A stretch of 52,770 nt of DNA from Anaerolineae bacterium (GTDB taxonomy: Bacteria > Chloroflexota > Anaerolineae > B4-G1), in contig JAUWNP010000008.1 in assembly GCA_030612585.1 (NCBI GenBank), positions 1-52,770 on the forward strand, read 5' to 3'. Shown one piece after another: positions 46,254 through 52,770 of the stretch (position 1 is its first letter; each line of letters opens with the position of its first letter). The notes beneath the pieces are model-generated. The model had not been told where the DNA came from. It did not search any database and saw only the letters and a list, made by a program, of their open reading frames with translations. Both the position numbers and the translations under genes were made by a program.

Positions 46254-46403
46254 ATGTCTGGAGAATGGCTCACAGCCAATTTACAGCCACGGCACGCACG
46301 GGGAGATAACACTGCTCCCCGCTCACGCCGTTTTCCCCGACCTTTGGACGGGTGTCCAAAGGTCTTTTTTTATGTCACACCAACAGGAGGAAGACATGCC
46401 TAA
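46254..46403 (+). CDS. Putative pyr leader peptide spanning the attenuator
   Basis: A 49-codon frame starts with an ATG one or two bases after the predicted transcription start, runs through the pause hairpin and the terminator, and stops at a TAA 5 bp inside pyrB (MSGEWLTANL ... FFYVTPTGGRHA). In enteric bacteria pyrBI is controlled by such a leader peptide: when UTP is low, RNA polymerase pauses, the ribosome catches up and prevents the terminator. The same layout is present here. Translation would have to be leaderless. It could be a chance frame. Confidence 0.5.
   Translation: MSGEWLTANLQPRHARGDNTAPRSRRFPRPLDGCPKVFFYVTPTGGRHA
46299..46321 (+). promoter_or_regulatory. Possible pause hairpin in the pyr leader
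   Basis: CGGGGAG and CTCCCCG form a perfect 7-bp stem with a 9-nt loop, followed at 46331 by a TTTT run, 18 nt before the terminator stem. Confidence 0.55.
46339..46371 (+). terminator. Attenuator of the pyr operon
   Basis: GACCTTTGGAC (46339-46349), loop GGGT and GTCCAAAGGTC (46354-46364) form a perfect 11-bp stem followed by seven T residues. It lies between the pyr promoter and pyrB with no complete gene in between, so it must act as an attenuator. Confidence 0.92.
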
Positions 46404-47317
46404 TCCACTAGCAGGGCGGGACATCACCGCCATCGGCGACCTCAGCAAAGAGGAGATTGTGCTGATCTTGGAGCAAGCAGCACGATTCGAAGACTGGTGC
46501 CAGGAAGAGCCAAAACTGGACTTGCTGCACGGTCGCGTCCTCGCTACTCTGTTCTACGAGCCCAGCACACGCACGCGCCTCAGTTTCGAGGCCGCTATGC
46601 ACCGGCTGGGCGGCGACGTGATCTCCGTCGCGGAGGCGGCGAAGAGTTCCTCTGCCGCCAAAGGAGAGACACTGGCCGACGCTGCGCGTGTCATATCCGG
46701 CTACGCCGACGTCATCGTCCAGCGCCACCCGGCGGCCGGCTCGGCGCAGGAGGCAGCCGCAGGCGCGACGGTCCCGCTCATCAACGCCGGAGACGGCATG
46801 GGCGAGCACCCCACCCAGGCATTGCTCGACCTCTACACCATCCAGCGCGAACGAGGCCAAATAGATGGGTTGCGGGTTGGGCTGGCCGGAGACCTTAAGC
46901 ATGGCCGCACCGTCCACTCGCTCTCCCGCGCGCTGGCCCACTGGGACGTCACGCTCACCCTCATCTCACCCCCGGCGCTGGCACTGCCCGCGGCGATCAC
47001 CAATGGGCTGCGGCAGCAGGGGCTCACACTGCACGAGACCAGCAACTTGGCGGCCGCGATGCCAACGTGCGACGTGCTCTACGTCACCCGCATCCAACGC
47101 GAGCGATTCGGCGATCCGGCCGAGTACGAGCGGCTGCGGGGAAGTTACGTCGTAGACCGGGCGCTGGTCGAGCGCACCAATCCCGACGTCACCATCATGC
47201 ACCCGCTGCCACGTGTGGACGAGATCGCGACCGACGTAGACAACCTGCCCGGCGCGGCCTACTTCCGTCAGGCCGCCAATGGGGTGTGGGTGCGGATGGC
47301 GGTGTTGGTTAGTGTGG

Positions 47318-47328
<11 letters not shown>
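46396..47328 (+). CDS. pyrB: Aspartate carbamoyltransferase catalytic chain
   Basis: Joins carbamoyl phosphate and aspartate, the first committed step of pyrimidine synthesis. The 310-aa protein has the carbamoyl-phosphate loop FYEPSTRTRLSF (S57-T-R-T-R61), the second active-site loop with K (EAAKSSSAAKGETL), GDGMGEHPTQALLDLYTI and HPLPRVDEI, all intact. The ATG at 46396 has AGGAGG 4 nt upstream; an ATG at 46372 in the T-run of the attenuator is not credible. The last residues (VLVSVVVG) come from the tandem repeat that follows. No pyrI regulatory gene is present. Confidence 0.96.
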
Positions 47329-47396
<68 letters not shown>

Positions 47397-47405
47397 GAGG
47401 ATGGA

Positions 47406-47931
47406 ATGGCATACCAGGACATTGAAGAGTCGCGGATGTACAATCGGGCTGAGCAACTGGCCGATGAAATATGGGAAACGGTGGTCTCCTGGCAGCCCTT
47501 TGCGCGGGACACCTTAGGCAAGCAACTGACCAGAGCGACTGACTCGATTGGGGCCAACATCGCCGAAAGCACCGGGCGCTTTCACCCCAGGGATGTAATC
47601 AACTTCCTGTATTACGCTCGCGGTTCCCTCAAAGAGACCCGCTATTGGCTTCGCCGCGCCATTCGTCGCACACTCACCACACAAGAACAATTCGTATCTT
47701 CTCAATACCTTGGGGCAAGGGCAGCGTAGGGCGGTTTTGCTAACCGCCACAGGGTCGGATAGCAAATCCGACCTACTTTCGCCCCAACTTTTTGAGAAGA
47801 TACCACAATTCGACCATTGGATAAACGAACTCACCCAACTAGCCAAGGAGATCAATGCCTACATCGGCTATCAGCGCAAACGCATCGTCAAAGAACCCCC
47901 CACCCCCTATACCATCTCTACCAATGAATAG
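47406..47931 (+). pseudogene. Four-helix bundle (23S rRNA intervening-sequence type) protein gene, interrupted
   Basis: The first part (47406-47729) codes YNRAEQLADEIWETVVSWQP, LTRATDSIGANIAESTGRFH and FLYYARGSLKETRYWLRRAI, typical of the four-helix bundle family (GANIAEG, RGSLxETxYWL). The normal C-terminus (LTQLAKEINAYIGYQRKRIV) follows in a different frame up to a stop at 47931. Between them lies a palindromic insertion (47695-47804) that breaks the frame. The first part may still make a shortened protein. The gene ends 8 bp inside pyrF and is an intruder in the pyr operon. Confidence 0.8.
47695..47804. repeat. Palindromic element inserted in the four-helix bundle gene
   Basis: Outer inverted repeats GTATCTTCTCAA / TTGAGAAGATAC, then TTGGGGC / GCCCCAA, enclose two hairpins: GGCGGTTTTGCTAACCGCC (47731-47749) and GTCGGATAGCAAATCCGAC (47755-47773), bordered by GTAGG and CCTAC. 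The structure is that of a small non-autonomous (REP- or MITE-like) element. Confidence 0.8.
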
Positions 47932-48901
47932 CCAACAAACAGACCAACAAACCAACAAACAAACAAACCACCTAACCACCAAACTAACCACCGCCCAACA
48001 AACCAACAACTCCTGGCTGTGCATCGGCCTCGACCCCGTGATGGATAGGCTGCCCGACGCCGTCAGAGGCTCCGAGAGCCCACTGCTCGCCTTCGGCCGC
48101 GCCATCGTCGAGGCCACCGCCGACCTGGCCTGCGCCTACAAGCCCAACCTGGGCTTCTGGCTGGCCGAGGGACCCGCGGGCCTGCGTGCACTTCAGGACC
48201 TCATCGCCTCCATCCCCGGCCACCTGCCCGTCATCCTCGACGCCAAGTTCAACGACGTGGGGCATACTGCCGCCGCCTACGCCCGCGCCGCGTTCGAGAC
48301 ACTGGGCGTGGATGCGGTCACAGCCAACCCATACCTGGGGCTGGATGCACTGCGCCCGTTCCTTACCAGCGAAGAGCATGGCATCTTCCTCCTGGCCCGC
48401 ACTTCCAACCCCTCTGCCCCGGACCTGCAGGACCTGCGAGTGAACCAGTCTGAAAGACATCACACGCTGGATGGGCGAGTGCACCGGCCTGAAAGAGCCG
48501 GTGCTGGGTCGGGAATCAGCCCAGCACCGCCTGTTTGCCCAACACCGCCTGTTTACGGCAGTGCGCTCTATGAAGAGGTCGCCCGGCTGGCGGTACAGTG
48601 GGACGCCGAGCATCCGGGCAGTTGCGGCCTGGTCGTCGGGGCCACGTACCCTGAAGAACTGGCTCGCCTACGGGAGATTGCCCCCGCTCTGCCGTTCCTC
48701 ATCCCCGGTGTCGGAGCGCAGGGGGGGAGCCTGGAAGCAGCAGTCACGCACGGCCCCACCAATGGCGGCATCGGCCCGGTCATCAACTCCTCGCGCTCCA
48801 TCCTCTACGCCTCCTCAGGCCCCGACTTCGCCAAAGCCGCCCGCGCCGCCGCATTGGCCCTGCGCAACCAAATCAACCAATTCCGGGAGGCAACCAGATG
48901 A
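47924..48901 (+). CDS. pyrF: Orotidine 5'-phosphate decarboxylase (type 2), with repeat insertions
   Basis: Converts OMP to UMP. The 325-aa protein shows WLCIGLDPVMDRLP, YKPNLGFWLAEG, the catalytic D106-x-K108-x-x-D111 in LDAKFNDVGHTAAAYARAAF, TANPYLGLDALRPFL and PFLIPGVGAQGG, as in the type 2 family. The first 30 residues are Gln/Asn/Thr-rich and come from a tandem repeat (47932-48010). Residues about 171-212 are an extra loop made by a palindromic element (48440-48560) placed between the PYLG region and LYEEVARLA; the frame is kept. The ATG at 47924 overlaps the end of the previous gene; pyrE overlaps the stop in an ATGA. Confidence 0.94.
   Translation: MNSQQTDQQTNKQTNHLTTKLTTAQQTNNSWLCIGLDPVMDRLPDAVRGSESPLLAFGRAIVEATADLACAYKPNLGFWLAEGPAGLRALQDLIASIPGHLPVILDAKFNDVGHTAAAYARAAFETLGVDAVTANPYLGLDALRPFLTSEEHGIFLLARTSNPSAPDLQDLRVNQSERHHTLDGRVHRPERAGAGSGISPAPPVCPTPPVYGSALYEEVARLAVQWDAEHPGSCGLVVGATYPEELARLREIAPALPFLIPGVGAQGGSLEAAVTHGPTNGGIGPVINSSRSILYASSGPDFAKAARAAALALRNQINQFREATR
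47932..48010. repeat. ACCAACAA-type tandem tract at the 5' end of pyrF
   Basis: Degenerate AACCAACA/AACAAACC units, the complement of the GTTGGTTA family. They encode the Gln/Asn/Thr-rich N-terminus of PyrF. Either an added tail or a replacement of the original start. Confidence 0.85.
48440..48560. repeat. Palindromic insertion inside pyrF
   Basis: Contains GCACCGGC-CTGAAAGA-GCCGGTGC (48481-48504) and two CAGCACCGCCTGTTT-like copies (48523-48555). It is related to the element in the GT39 gene at 44778-44826. Confidence 0.75.
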
Positions 48902-49485
48902 CCCAACTAACCAACCAACTATTCACCCACGGCTGCGTCCAGTTCGGCACCTTCACCCTCAAATCTGGCCTCACCTCTCCCATCTACATTGACCTGCGGC
49001 TGCTGGTGAGCCACCCGCCGCTGCTGCGCCAGGTGGCCCAGGCGATGGCCGAGGTCGCCCGCGGGCTCGAGTGCGACCGTTTCGCCGCCATCCCCTACGC
49101 AGGCCTGCCCATCGGGGTGGCACTGGCGCTGGAAATGAACCGCCCGCTGATCTACCCGCGCCAGGAGGTCAAGGCGCACGGCACCCGCCGCGCCATCGAG
49201 GGAGCCTTCGAGCCAGGAGAAACAGTGCTGCTGGTAGACGACCTGATCACGCGGGGCGACAGCAAACTGGAGGCCACCCGGCCGCTGGAGGCAGCCGGGC
49301 TCATCGTGCGCGACGTGCTGGTGCTGATAGATCGGGAACAGGGGGGCGCGGAGGACCTGTCCAGACATGGTTACCGGCTGCACGCCGTCCTGACCCTTAC
49401 CCAGGTCTTGGACGTGCTGAAAGAAAGTACCTATATCACGCCGGCCCAATGCGCCGAAGTGCTGGCCTATCTTCGGGATTCGTAG
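48898..49485 (+). CDS. pyrE: Orotate phosphoribosyltransferase
   Basis: Transfers phosphoribose from PRPP to orotate. The 195-aa protein has FTLKSGLTSPIYIDLRLLVS, IPYAGLPIGVALALEMNRPLIYPR and the PRPP-binding loop VLLVDDLITRGDSKLEA, all typical. The ATG overlaps the pyrF stop in ATGA, so the two are translationally coupled, in keeping with their sequential reactions. After the stop comes a 55-bp repeat tract before pyrD. Confidence 0.96.
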   Translation: MTQLTNQLFTHGCVQFGTFTLKSGLTSPIYIDLRLLVSHPPLLRQVAQAMAEVARGLECDRFAAIPYAGLPIGVALALEMNRPLIYPRQEVKAHGTRRAIEGAFEPGETVLLVDDLITRGDSKLEATRPLEAAGLIVRDVLVLIDREQGGAEDLSRHGYRLHAVLTLTQVLDVLKESTYITPAQCAEVLAYLRDS

Positions 49486-49540
49486 ATTCGTGGGTTCGTA
49501 GATTCGCAATTCGTAAATTCGTAAATTCGTAGATTCGGGT
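49482..49540. repeat. GTAGATTC-type tandem tract between pyrE and pyrD
   Basis: Degenerate 8-bp units (GTAGATTC/GTAAATTC/GTGGGTTC) fill the whole gap up to the pyrD ATG. No Shine-Dalgarno site is left in front of pyrD apart from a weak CGGGT. Confidence 0.88.
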
Positions 49541-50473
49541 ATGAATGAGCCTGACCTGACCGTCAATCTGTGCGGGGTCACCCTGCCCAATCCCACAGTT
49601 CTCGCCGCTGGCATACTCGGCCTGAGCCACGAGATACTGGTGCGGGTGGTGAGGGCTGGCGCAGGGGCCGTCACCACCAAATCGTGCAGCCTCAAGCCCC
49701 GCCCCGGCTACCCGAACCCGACGATCCTGGATTGGGGACCGGGTCTGATCAACGCCGTGGGTCTCTCCAACCCGGGCGTCGAGGTGATGGTGGAGGAGAT
49801 ACAGGCTGCCAGGGAGCAACTGGCACCACTAGGAGTGCCGGTCATCGCCAGTATCTTCGCCGAGACCATCTATGACTTCGGCACCGTGGCCCGCTTCATC
49901 TCCGAAGCGGAACCCGACCTCATCGAGGTCAACATCTCCTGCCCCAACATAGACGACCGCTACCGGCTTATGTTCGCCGCCGATCCCTACGTCGCATCTC
50001 AGGTCACGCGCCGGGTGAAGCAGAACACCGACGTCCCGGTGCTGGTGAAACTCTCGCCCAACGTGACCGACGTCGTGGAAATCGCACAAGCGGTGGTGGA
50101 GGCCGGCGCGGACGGCATCACCGCCATCAATAGCCTGGGGCCGGGGCTGATTCTGGACGTGGAGACCTGCCGCCCGGTGCTATCCCACGAGACCGGCGGC
50201 GTGAGCGGCCCGGCCATACGCCCCATCGCCGTGCGCTGCGTGCGCGACTTGTGCCGGGCGGTGGACGTGCCGGTGGTAGCGATGGGCGGAGTGACGACCG
50301 GGCGGGACGTGGTGGAGATGATCCTGGTGGGAGCCACCGCCGTCGGCATTGGCTCAGCCATCCACTACCGGGGGATGGAGGTCTTCCGGGAGGTGTGCGA
50401 GGGACTGCGGGATTATATGGAGCGGCACGGGTATGGTGGGTTGGAGGAGTTTCGGAAGAGGGCGGTGGGGTAA
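49541..50473 (+). CDS. pyrD: Dihydroorotate dehydrogenase, class 1B catalytic subunit
   Basis: Oxidises dihydroorotate to orotate using FMN and passes electrons to PyrK. The 310-aa protein has VNLCGVTLPNPTVLAAGILG, LKPRPGYPNPTILDWGPGLI, the catalytic cysteine in EVNISCPNIDD (class 1 use Cys), LVKLSPNVTDVVEIAQAVVE and VVAMGGVTTGRDVVEMILVGATAVGIGSA. The neighbouring pyrK shows it is class 1B, NAD-linked. The start is the ATG at 49541. Confidence 0.96.
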   Translation: MNEPDLTVNLCGVTLPNPTVLAAGILGLSHEILVRVVRAGAGAVTTKSCSLKPRPGYPNPTILDWGPGLINAVGLSNPGVEVMVEEIQAAREQLAPLGVPVIASIFAETIYDFGTVARFISEAEPDLIEVNISCPNIDDRYRLMFAADPYVASQVTRRVKQNTDVPVLVKLSPNVTDVVEIAQAVVEAGADGITAINSLGPGLILDVETCRPVLSHETGGVSGPAIRPIAVRCVRDLCRAVDVPVVAMGGVTTGRDVVEMILVGATAVGIGSAIHYRGMEVFREVCEGLRDYMERHGYGGLEEFRKRAVG

Positions 50474-50563
50474 GAACTTTTCAGAACCCACCCCCTGTGG
50501 TACACCGGAGAACGCGGATTGCAGGACAGCAACGGATTCAACGGATCAAGAAGGAACCAACAG

Positions 50564-51364
50564 ATGACCCTGCCACAAACCGTACGCATCCGTGAGGTTC
50601 GGGATGAGACCCGCACCGTCCGCACCTTCGTGCTGGACGCCGAGATGCCGGAGGCGGAGCCGGGGCAGTTTGTTATGCTCTGGCTGCCCGGCGTGGACGA
50701 GAAACCCGTCTCCATCGCCCACCCCGCCCCACTCACGGTGACCGTCGCCCGCGTGGGACCATTCAGCACGGCACTGCACCAGCGCAAGGCGGGCGACCGC
50801 GTGGGCTGGCGCGGCCCCTACGGGCGCGGCTTCTCACTACGCCAGGACCGACCGGCTCTACTGGTGGCCGGGGGCTACGGCGCGGCCCCGCTCTATTTCC
50901 TGGCCTCCCGCGCCGTCGAACGCGGCATCCCCACCACCGTCGCCCTCGGCGCTCGCACATCCCTCGACCTGCTCTACGTCGAGCAGTTCCGTGCCCTGGG
51001 AGTATATCTCCTCCTCGCCACCGACGACGGCTCCCTCGGCCACAGAGGCTACATCACCGACCTGATCACCCACCCAACTAACCAACCAACCACCCAACTA
51101 ACCACCCACCCAACCATCTACGCCTGCGGCCCCGAACTAATGCTCGTCACCCTCCACCGGCTGTGCCGTGAGCACGGTATACCCGGCCAGTTGAGCGTGG
51201 AACGGTACATGAAGTGTGGCTTCGGCATCTGCGGACAGTGCGCCCTGGACGGATTGCTGGTCTGCCAGGATGGGCCGGTGTTCGACGTGGAGCAATTGGA
51301 CGGCCTGCGCGACTTCGGCCAAGTCCACCGTAGCGCCACAGGCCGCAGGCTGCCCATACGGTAG
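50564..51364 (+). CDS. pyrK: Dihydroorotate dehydrogenase electron-transfer subunit
   Basis: FAD and [2Fe-2S] protein that links PyrD to NAD+. The 266-aa protein has the FAD-binding part (PGQFVMLWLPGVDEKPVSIA), the NAD part (ALLVAGGYGAAPLYFLA, IYACGPELM) and the cluster cysteines C218, C223, C226 and C234 in YMKCGFGICGQCALDGLLVC. Residues 169-184 (THPTNQPTTQLTTHPT) are a translated repeat (51068-51117), located just before the ACGP motif. I chose the ATG at 50564 with AAGGA upstream over a TTG at 50519. Confidence 0.95.
   Translation: MTLPQTVRIREVRDETRTVRTFVLDAEMPEAEPGQFVMLWLPGVDEKPVSIAHPAPLTVTVARVGPFSTALHQRKAGDRVGWRGPYGRGFSLRQDRPALLVAGGYGAAPLYFLASRAVERGIPTTVALGARTSLDLLYVEQFRALGVYLLLATDDGSLGHRGYITDLITHPTNQPTTQLTTHPTIYACGPELMLVTLHRLCREHGIPGQLSVERYMKCGFGICGQCALDGLLVCQDGPVFDVEQLDGLRDFGQVHRSATGRRLPIR
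51068..51117. repeat. AACCAACC-type tandem tract inside pyrK
   Basis: Units AACTAACC/AACCACCC, the same family as at the pyrF 5' end. Translated as a Thr/Pro/Gln loop in the NAD domain, frame kept. Confidence 0.85.
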
Positions 51365-51370
51365 GTATTC

Positions 51371-51417
51371 TCACGTTTGACGTTTCACGTTTGACGTTTC
51401 ATGTTCGACGTTCCACG
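51371..51417. repeat. CGTTTGA / CGTTTCA heptamer tract after pyrK
   Basis: About six 7-bp units, complement of the CGTGAAA family found at four other places. It fills the gap between pyrK and the folate gene together with about 40 bp of unremarkable sequence. Confidence 0.88.
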
Positions 51418-51458
51418 CTTCGCGCATCACCTAACCCGCTGTGCATTGTGTATGTACG

Positions 51459-52031
51459 ATGGATAAACCACAACTCCGCCATCACTTCTGCTCCCTGCGA
51501 GAGCGCCTCACTGCCGAGGAAGTCGGTTCCGCCTCCGCCACCATCCGTCAACGACTGGCCATTTGGCCGCCGCTACAACCTCAAATCTCCAATCTCCAAT
51601 CTCCAGTCCGCGTCCTCACCTACCTGGCCTTCCGCAACGAGCCGGACCTGGGGCGACTCTTCGGCCTCCTCCCTCACGTCCGCTGGGTCGTCCCCCGCAT
51701 AGATGGACACCACCTGGGTCTCCACCTCTACGATCCCACCCGCCTGGTGCGCCATCGCTTTGGCATGTTGGAACCCGCAGCGGATCTCCCGGTCGTGGAC
51801 TCTGCCGCGCTGGATGTGGTGCTGGTGCCCAGCGTGGCCTTCGACCGGCAGGGGGGACGGCTGGGGTTCGGTGGTGGCTACTGCGACCGGCTTCTCCCCA
51901 ACACGCCGGCCCTGCGCGTGGGGGTGACCTACGACGAGTGTCTGGCCGACACGCTGCCCTGTGATGAGCACGACCAGCGGATGGACTGGATCGTCACGCC
52001 CAGCGGGCTGTTCGCCATCGGACCGCCTTGA
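51459..52031 (+). CDS. 5-formyltetrahydrofolate cyclo-ligase
   Basis: Converts 5-formyl-THF to 5,10-methenyl-THF with ATP. The 190-aa protein shows LRHHFCSLRERLTAEEV at the N-terminus, VLTYLAFRNEPDL, DVVLVPSVAFDRQGGRLGFGGGYCDRLL, where the GFGGGYCDR segment is the family signature, and CDEHDQRMDWIVTPSG at the end. A stretch PQISNLQSPV comes from a heptamer repeat (51582-51606). I chose the ATG at 51459 over a GTG-type start at 51441; the Shine-Dalgarno site is weak. It may be co-transcribed with the pyr genes. Confidence 0.93.
   Translation: MDKPQLRHHFCSLRERLTAEEVGSASATIRQRLAIWPPLQPQISNLQSPVRVLTYLAFRNEPDLGRLFGLLPHVRWVVPRIDGHHLGLHLYDPTRLVRHRFGMLEPAADLPVVDSAALDVVLVPSVAFDRQGGRLGFGGGYCDRLLPNTPALRVGVTYDECLADTLPCDEHDQRMDWIVTPSGLFAIGPP
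51582..51606. repeat. AATCTCC heptamer tract inside the cyclo-ligase gene
   Basis: Three to four 7-bp units, translated as QISNLQSP near residue 45, a loop region. Confidence 0.75.
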
Positions 52032-52056
52032 CAAGATCGCAAATAGATAGTAGGAT
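52028..52056 (+). promoter_or_regulatory. Promoter of hicBA
   Basis: Consensus TTGACA (52028-52033, overlapping the stop codon of the cyclo-ligase gene), a 17-nt spacer and TAGGAT (52051-52056). Confidence 0.7.
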
Positions 52057-52141
52057 GTCAATTGGCAGTACATCCGGATGGTATTGGGAGAGGCATCTGG
52101 GGGTCTTCTGGCTGAAGTGGCGTGCGTAGGGAGGTGCAAAG

Positions 52142-52399
52142 GTGGCAGAAGTGTTATACGATCTACCGATTGAGGTTGAGGAACTGAACGATGGCGGCGG
52201 CTATCGCTATGTAGCGACCAGCTCTGATCTGCCAAATCTGATCGTAGCCGGAGATACTATTGAAGAAGTCCTGGAACTAGCCCCGAGGGTAGCCGGGGCA
52301 CTGATTGCTTCGATGCGGGCCGCCGGTGATCCACTACCTGAGACATTGAAGGTTGTCTCATCCATCCCCTTCCAATCTCGCGTGATGGTGCCGGCATGA
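52142..52399 (+). CDS. HicB-family antitoxin
   Basis: An 85-aa HicB-like protein: a degenerate RNase H-type fold with GGGYRYVATSSDLPNLIVAGDTIEEVLELAPRVAGALIAS. The C-terminal DNA-binding part is short. GTG start at 52142 with GGGAGG upstream. Its stop overlaps the hicA start in ATGA. It would bind and block the HicA toxin and repress the operon. Paired order antitoxin then toxin is the less common one for HicAB but is well known. Confidence 0.85.
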   Translation: MAEVLYDLPIEVEELNDGGGYRYVATSSDLPNLIVAGDTIEEVLELAPRVAGALIASMRAAGDPLPETLKVVSSIPFQSRVMVPA

Positions 52400-52605
52400 A
52401 GTATGCCGAACTTGTCAAGAGACTGCGGCGGTTAGGATGTCATCGCACCCGATACGGGAGCGGCAGTCACGAAATCTGGCGCAATCCTGCGACACGCAAA
52501 CAGGCTCCAATTCCCTACCATCGTACAAAGGACATTGGCCCAGGACTGCTATCACGCATACTACGGCAGTTGGGCATTGATCGCAAAGATTTTGACAAGG
52601 CCTGA
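52396..52605 (+). CDS. HicA-family mRNA interferase toxin
   Basis: A 69-aa HicA-like protein with a double-stranded RNA-binding-type fold: AELVKRLRRLGCHRTRYGSGSHEIWRNPATRKQAPIPYHRTKDIGPGLLSRILRQLGI. The catalytic histidine is in GSGSHEIW. It is small but complete and looks active. Coupled to hicB by a 4-bp overlap. Confidence 0.9.
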   Translation: MKYAELVKRLRRLGCHRTRYGSGSHEIWRNPATRKQAPIPYHRTKDIGPGLLSRILRQLGIDRKDFDKA

Positions 52606-52623
52606 GCGAATTTGGCCGGGTGT

Positions 52624-52770
52624 ATGCTTATCCGCAACGGCACGGTGGTCACGCCAGAAGCCGTAGAGCGTGCCGACGTCCTGATCGAGGGGGAGACTAT
52701 CGCCGCCGTCGGCCCCGCGCTGAGTGCCCCAGCAGGCGCTCGCGTCGTAGATGCCGATGGTCTGCTGGTT
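52624..52770 (+). CDS. Amidohydrolase, dihydropyrimidinase/dihydroorotase type (5' part only)
   Basis: The first 49 codons are visible: MLIRNGTVVTPEAVERADVL, IEGETIAAVGPALSAPAGAR, VVDADGLLV. This is the N-terminal beta-sandwich of cyclic amidohydrolases. The wording resembles hydantoinase/dihydropyrimidinase at least as much as dihydroorotase (PyrC); the position after the pyr genes favours a pyrimidine role, but the metal-binding HxH lies outside the window. ATG at 52624 with a weak Shine-Dalgarno site. Confidence 0.75.
   Translation, partial: MLIRNGTVVTPEAVERADVLIEGETIAAVGPALSAPAGARVVDADGLLV

Noticed and set aside
46254..46330. A PyrR-binding site in the pyr leader
   Set aside because: GTCTGGAGAATGGCT only loosely resembles the PyrR-binding loop and no matching anti-antiterminator stem could be drawn; no pyrR gene is in the window.

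Overview
The window is about 52.8 kb of GC-rich DNA packed with bacterial genes, most of them on the minus strand. The gene content and order point to a member of the Chloroflexota, most likely Anaerolineae-like: a mreBCD-mrdA-minCD cluster, lone scpA, VanZ-like protein, DUF512 radical SAM protein, cohesin and DNRLRE surface proteins with P/T linkers, DUF433/DUF5615 pairs and heptamer repeat tracts. This is an inference from content; no marker rRNA is present. Promoters read well as sigma-70 type sites, often with an extended TGnTATAAT -10 box lying very close to the start codon.

Layout. 1-6.3 kb (minus): cell shape and division genes mreB-mreC-mreD-mrdA-minC-minD (minD runs off the edge). 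6.4-7.5 kb: scpA (plus) and a VanZ-like gene (minus). 7.6-13.7 kb: a 1659-aa alpha-2-macroglobulin-like protein with an unusual central membrane region, then an alpha/beta hydrolase. 13.8-16.0 kb: tex (plus). 16-22 kb (minus): a glycosyltransferase, a DUF433/DUF5615 toxin-antitoxin-like pair, and two tandem glmS genes preceded by a recognisable glmS ribozyme. 22.3-30.6 kb (minus): CoA-disulfide-reductase-like protein, an IS200-type (RAYT-like) transposase flanked by palindromic repeats, a DUF512 protein, cmk-rluB, two DNRLRE surface proteins (one with a nested cohesin), and a C39-like peptidase gene overlapping a DUF104-fusion gene. 30.7-33 kb: small toxin-antitoxin remnants and a stand-alone SIR2 protein. 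33.4-41.3 kb (minus): a surface glycan operon (flippase-like protein, CDP-paratose 2-epimerase-like protein carrying an intein, GT4, methyltransferase, GT39). 41.4-43.7 kb (plus): a glycyl radical enzyme that matches trans-4-hydroxy-L-proline dehydratase. 43.7-46.1 kb (minus): another GT39 protein and a second DUF433/DUF5615 pair, the latter frameshifted. 46.2-52.8 kb (plus): pyrimidine biosynthesis (pyrB, pyrF, pyrE, pyrD, pyrK) behind an attenuator, then a 5-formyl-THF cyclo-ligase, hicBA and the start of an amidohydrolase.

How the genes work together. The shape, septum-placement and chromosome-segregation genes form a growth module. glmS supplies glucosamine-6-phosphate for the wall under ribozyme control. 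The glycan operon should make and attach a sugar that probably includes a tyvelose-type deoxyhexose. The pyr operon covers most steps of UMP synthesis.

The most striking feature at larger scale is repeat DNA. At least fifteen short tandem tracts with 7-8 bp units, plus several palindromic elements, sit between genes and inside conserved genes (glycosyltransferases, methyltransferase, pyrF, pyrK, alpha-2-macroglobulin), where they are translated as extra loops or tails. The most notable single items are the intein that splits the catalytic YxxxK motif of the epimerase, the glmS ribozyme, and the pyr attenuator with a leader ORF running through the terminator.
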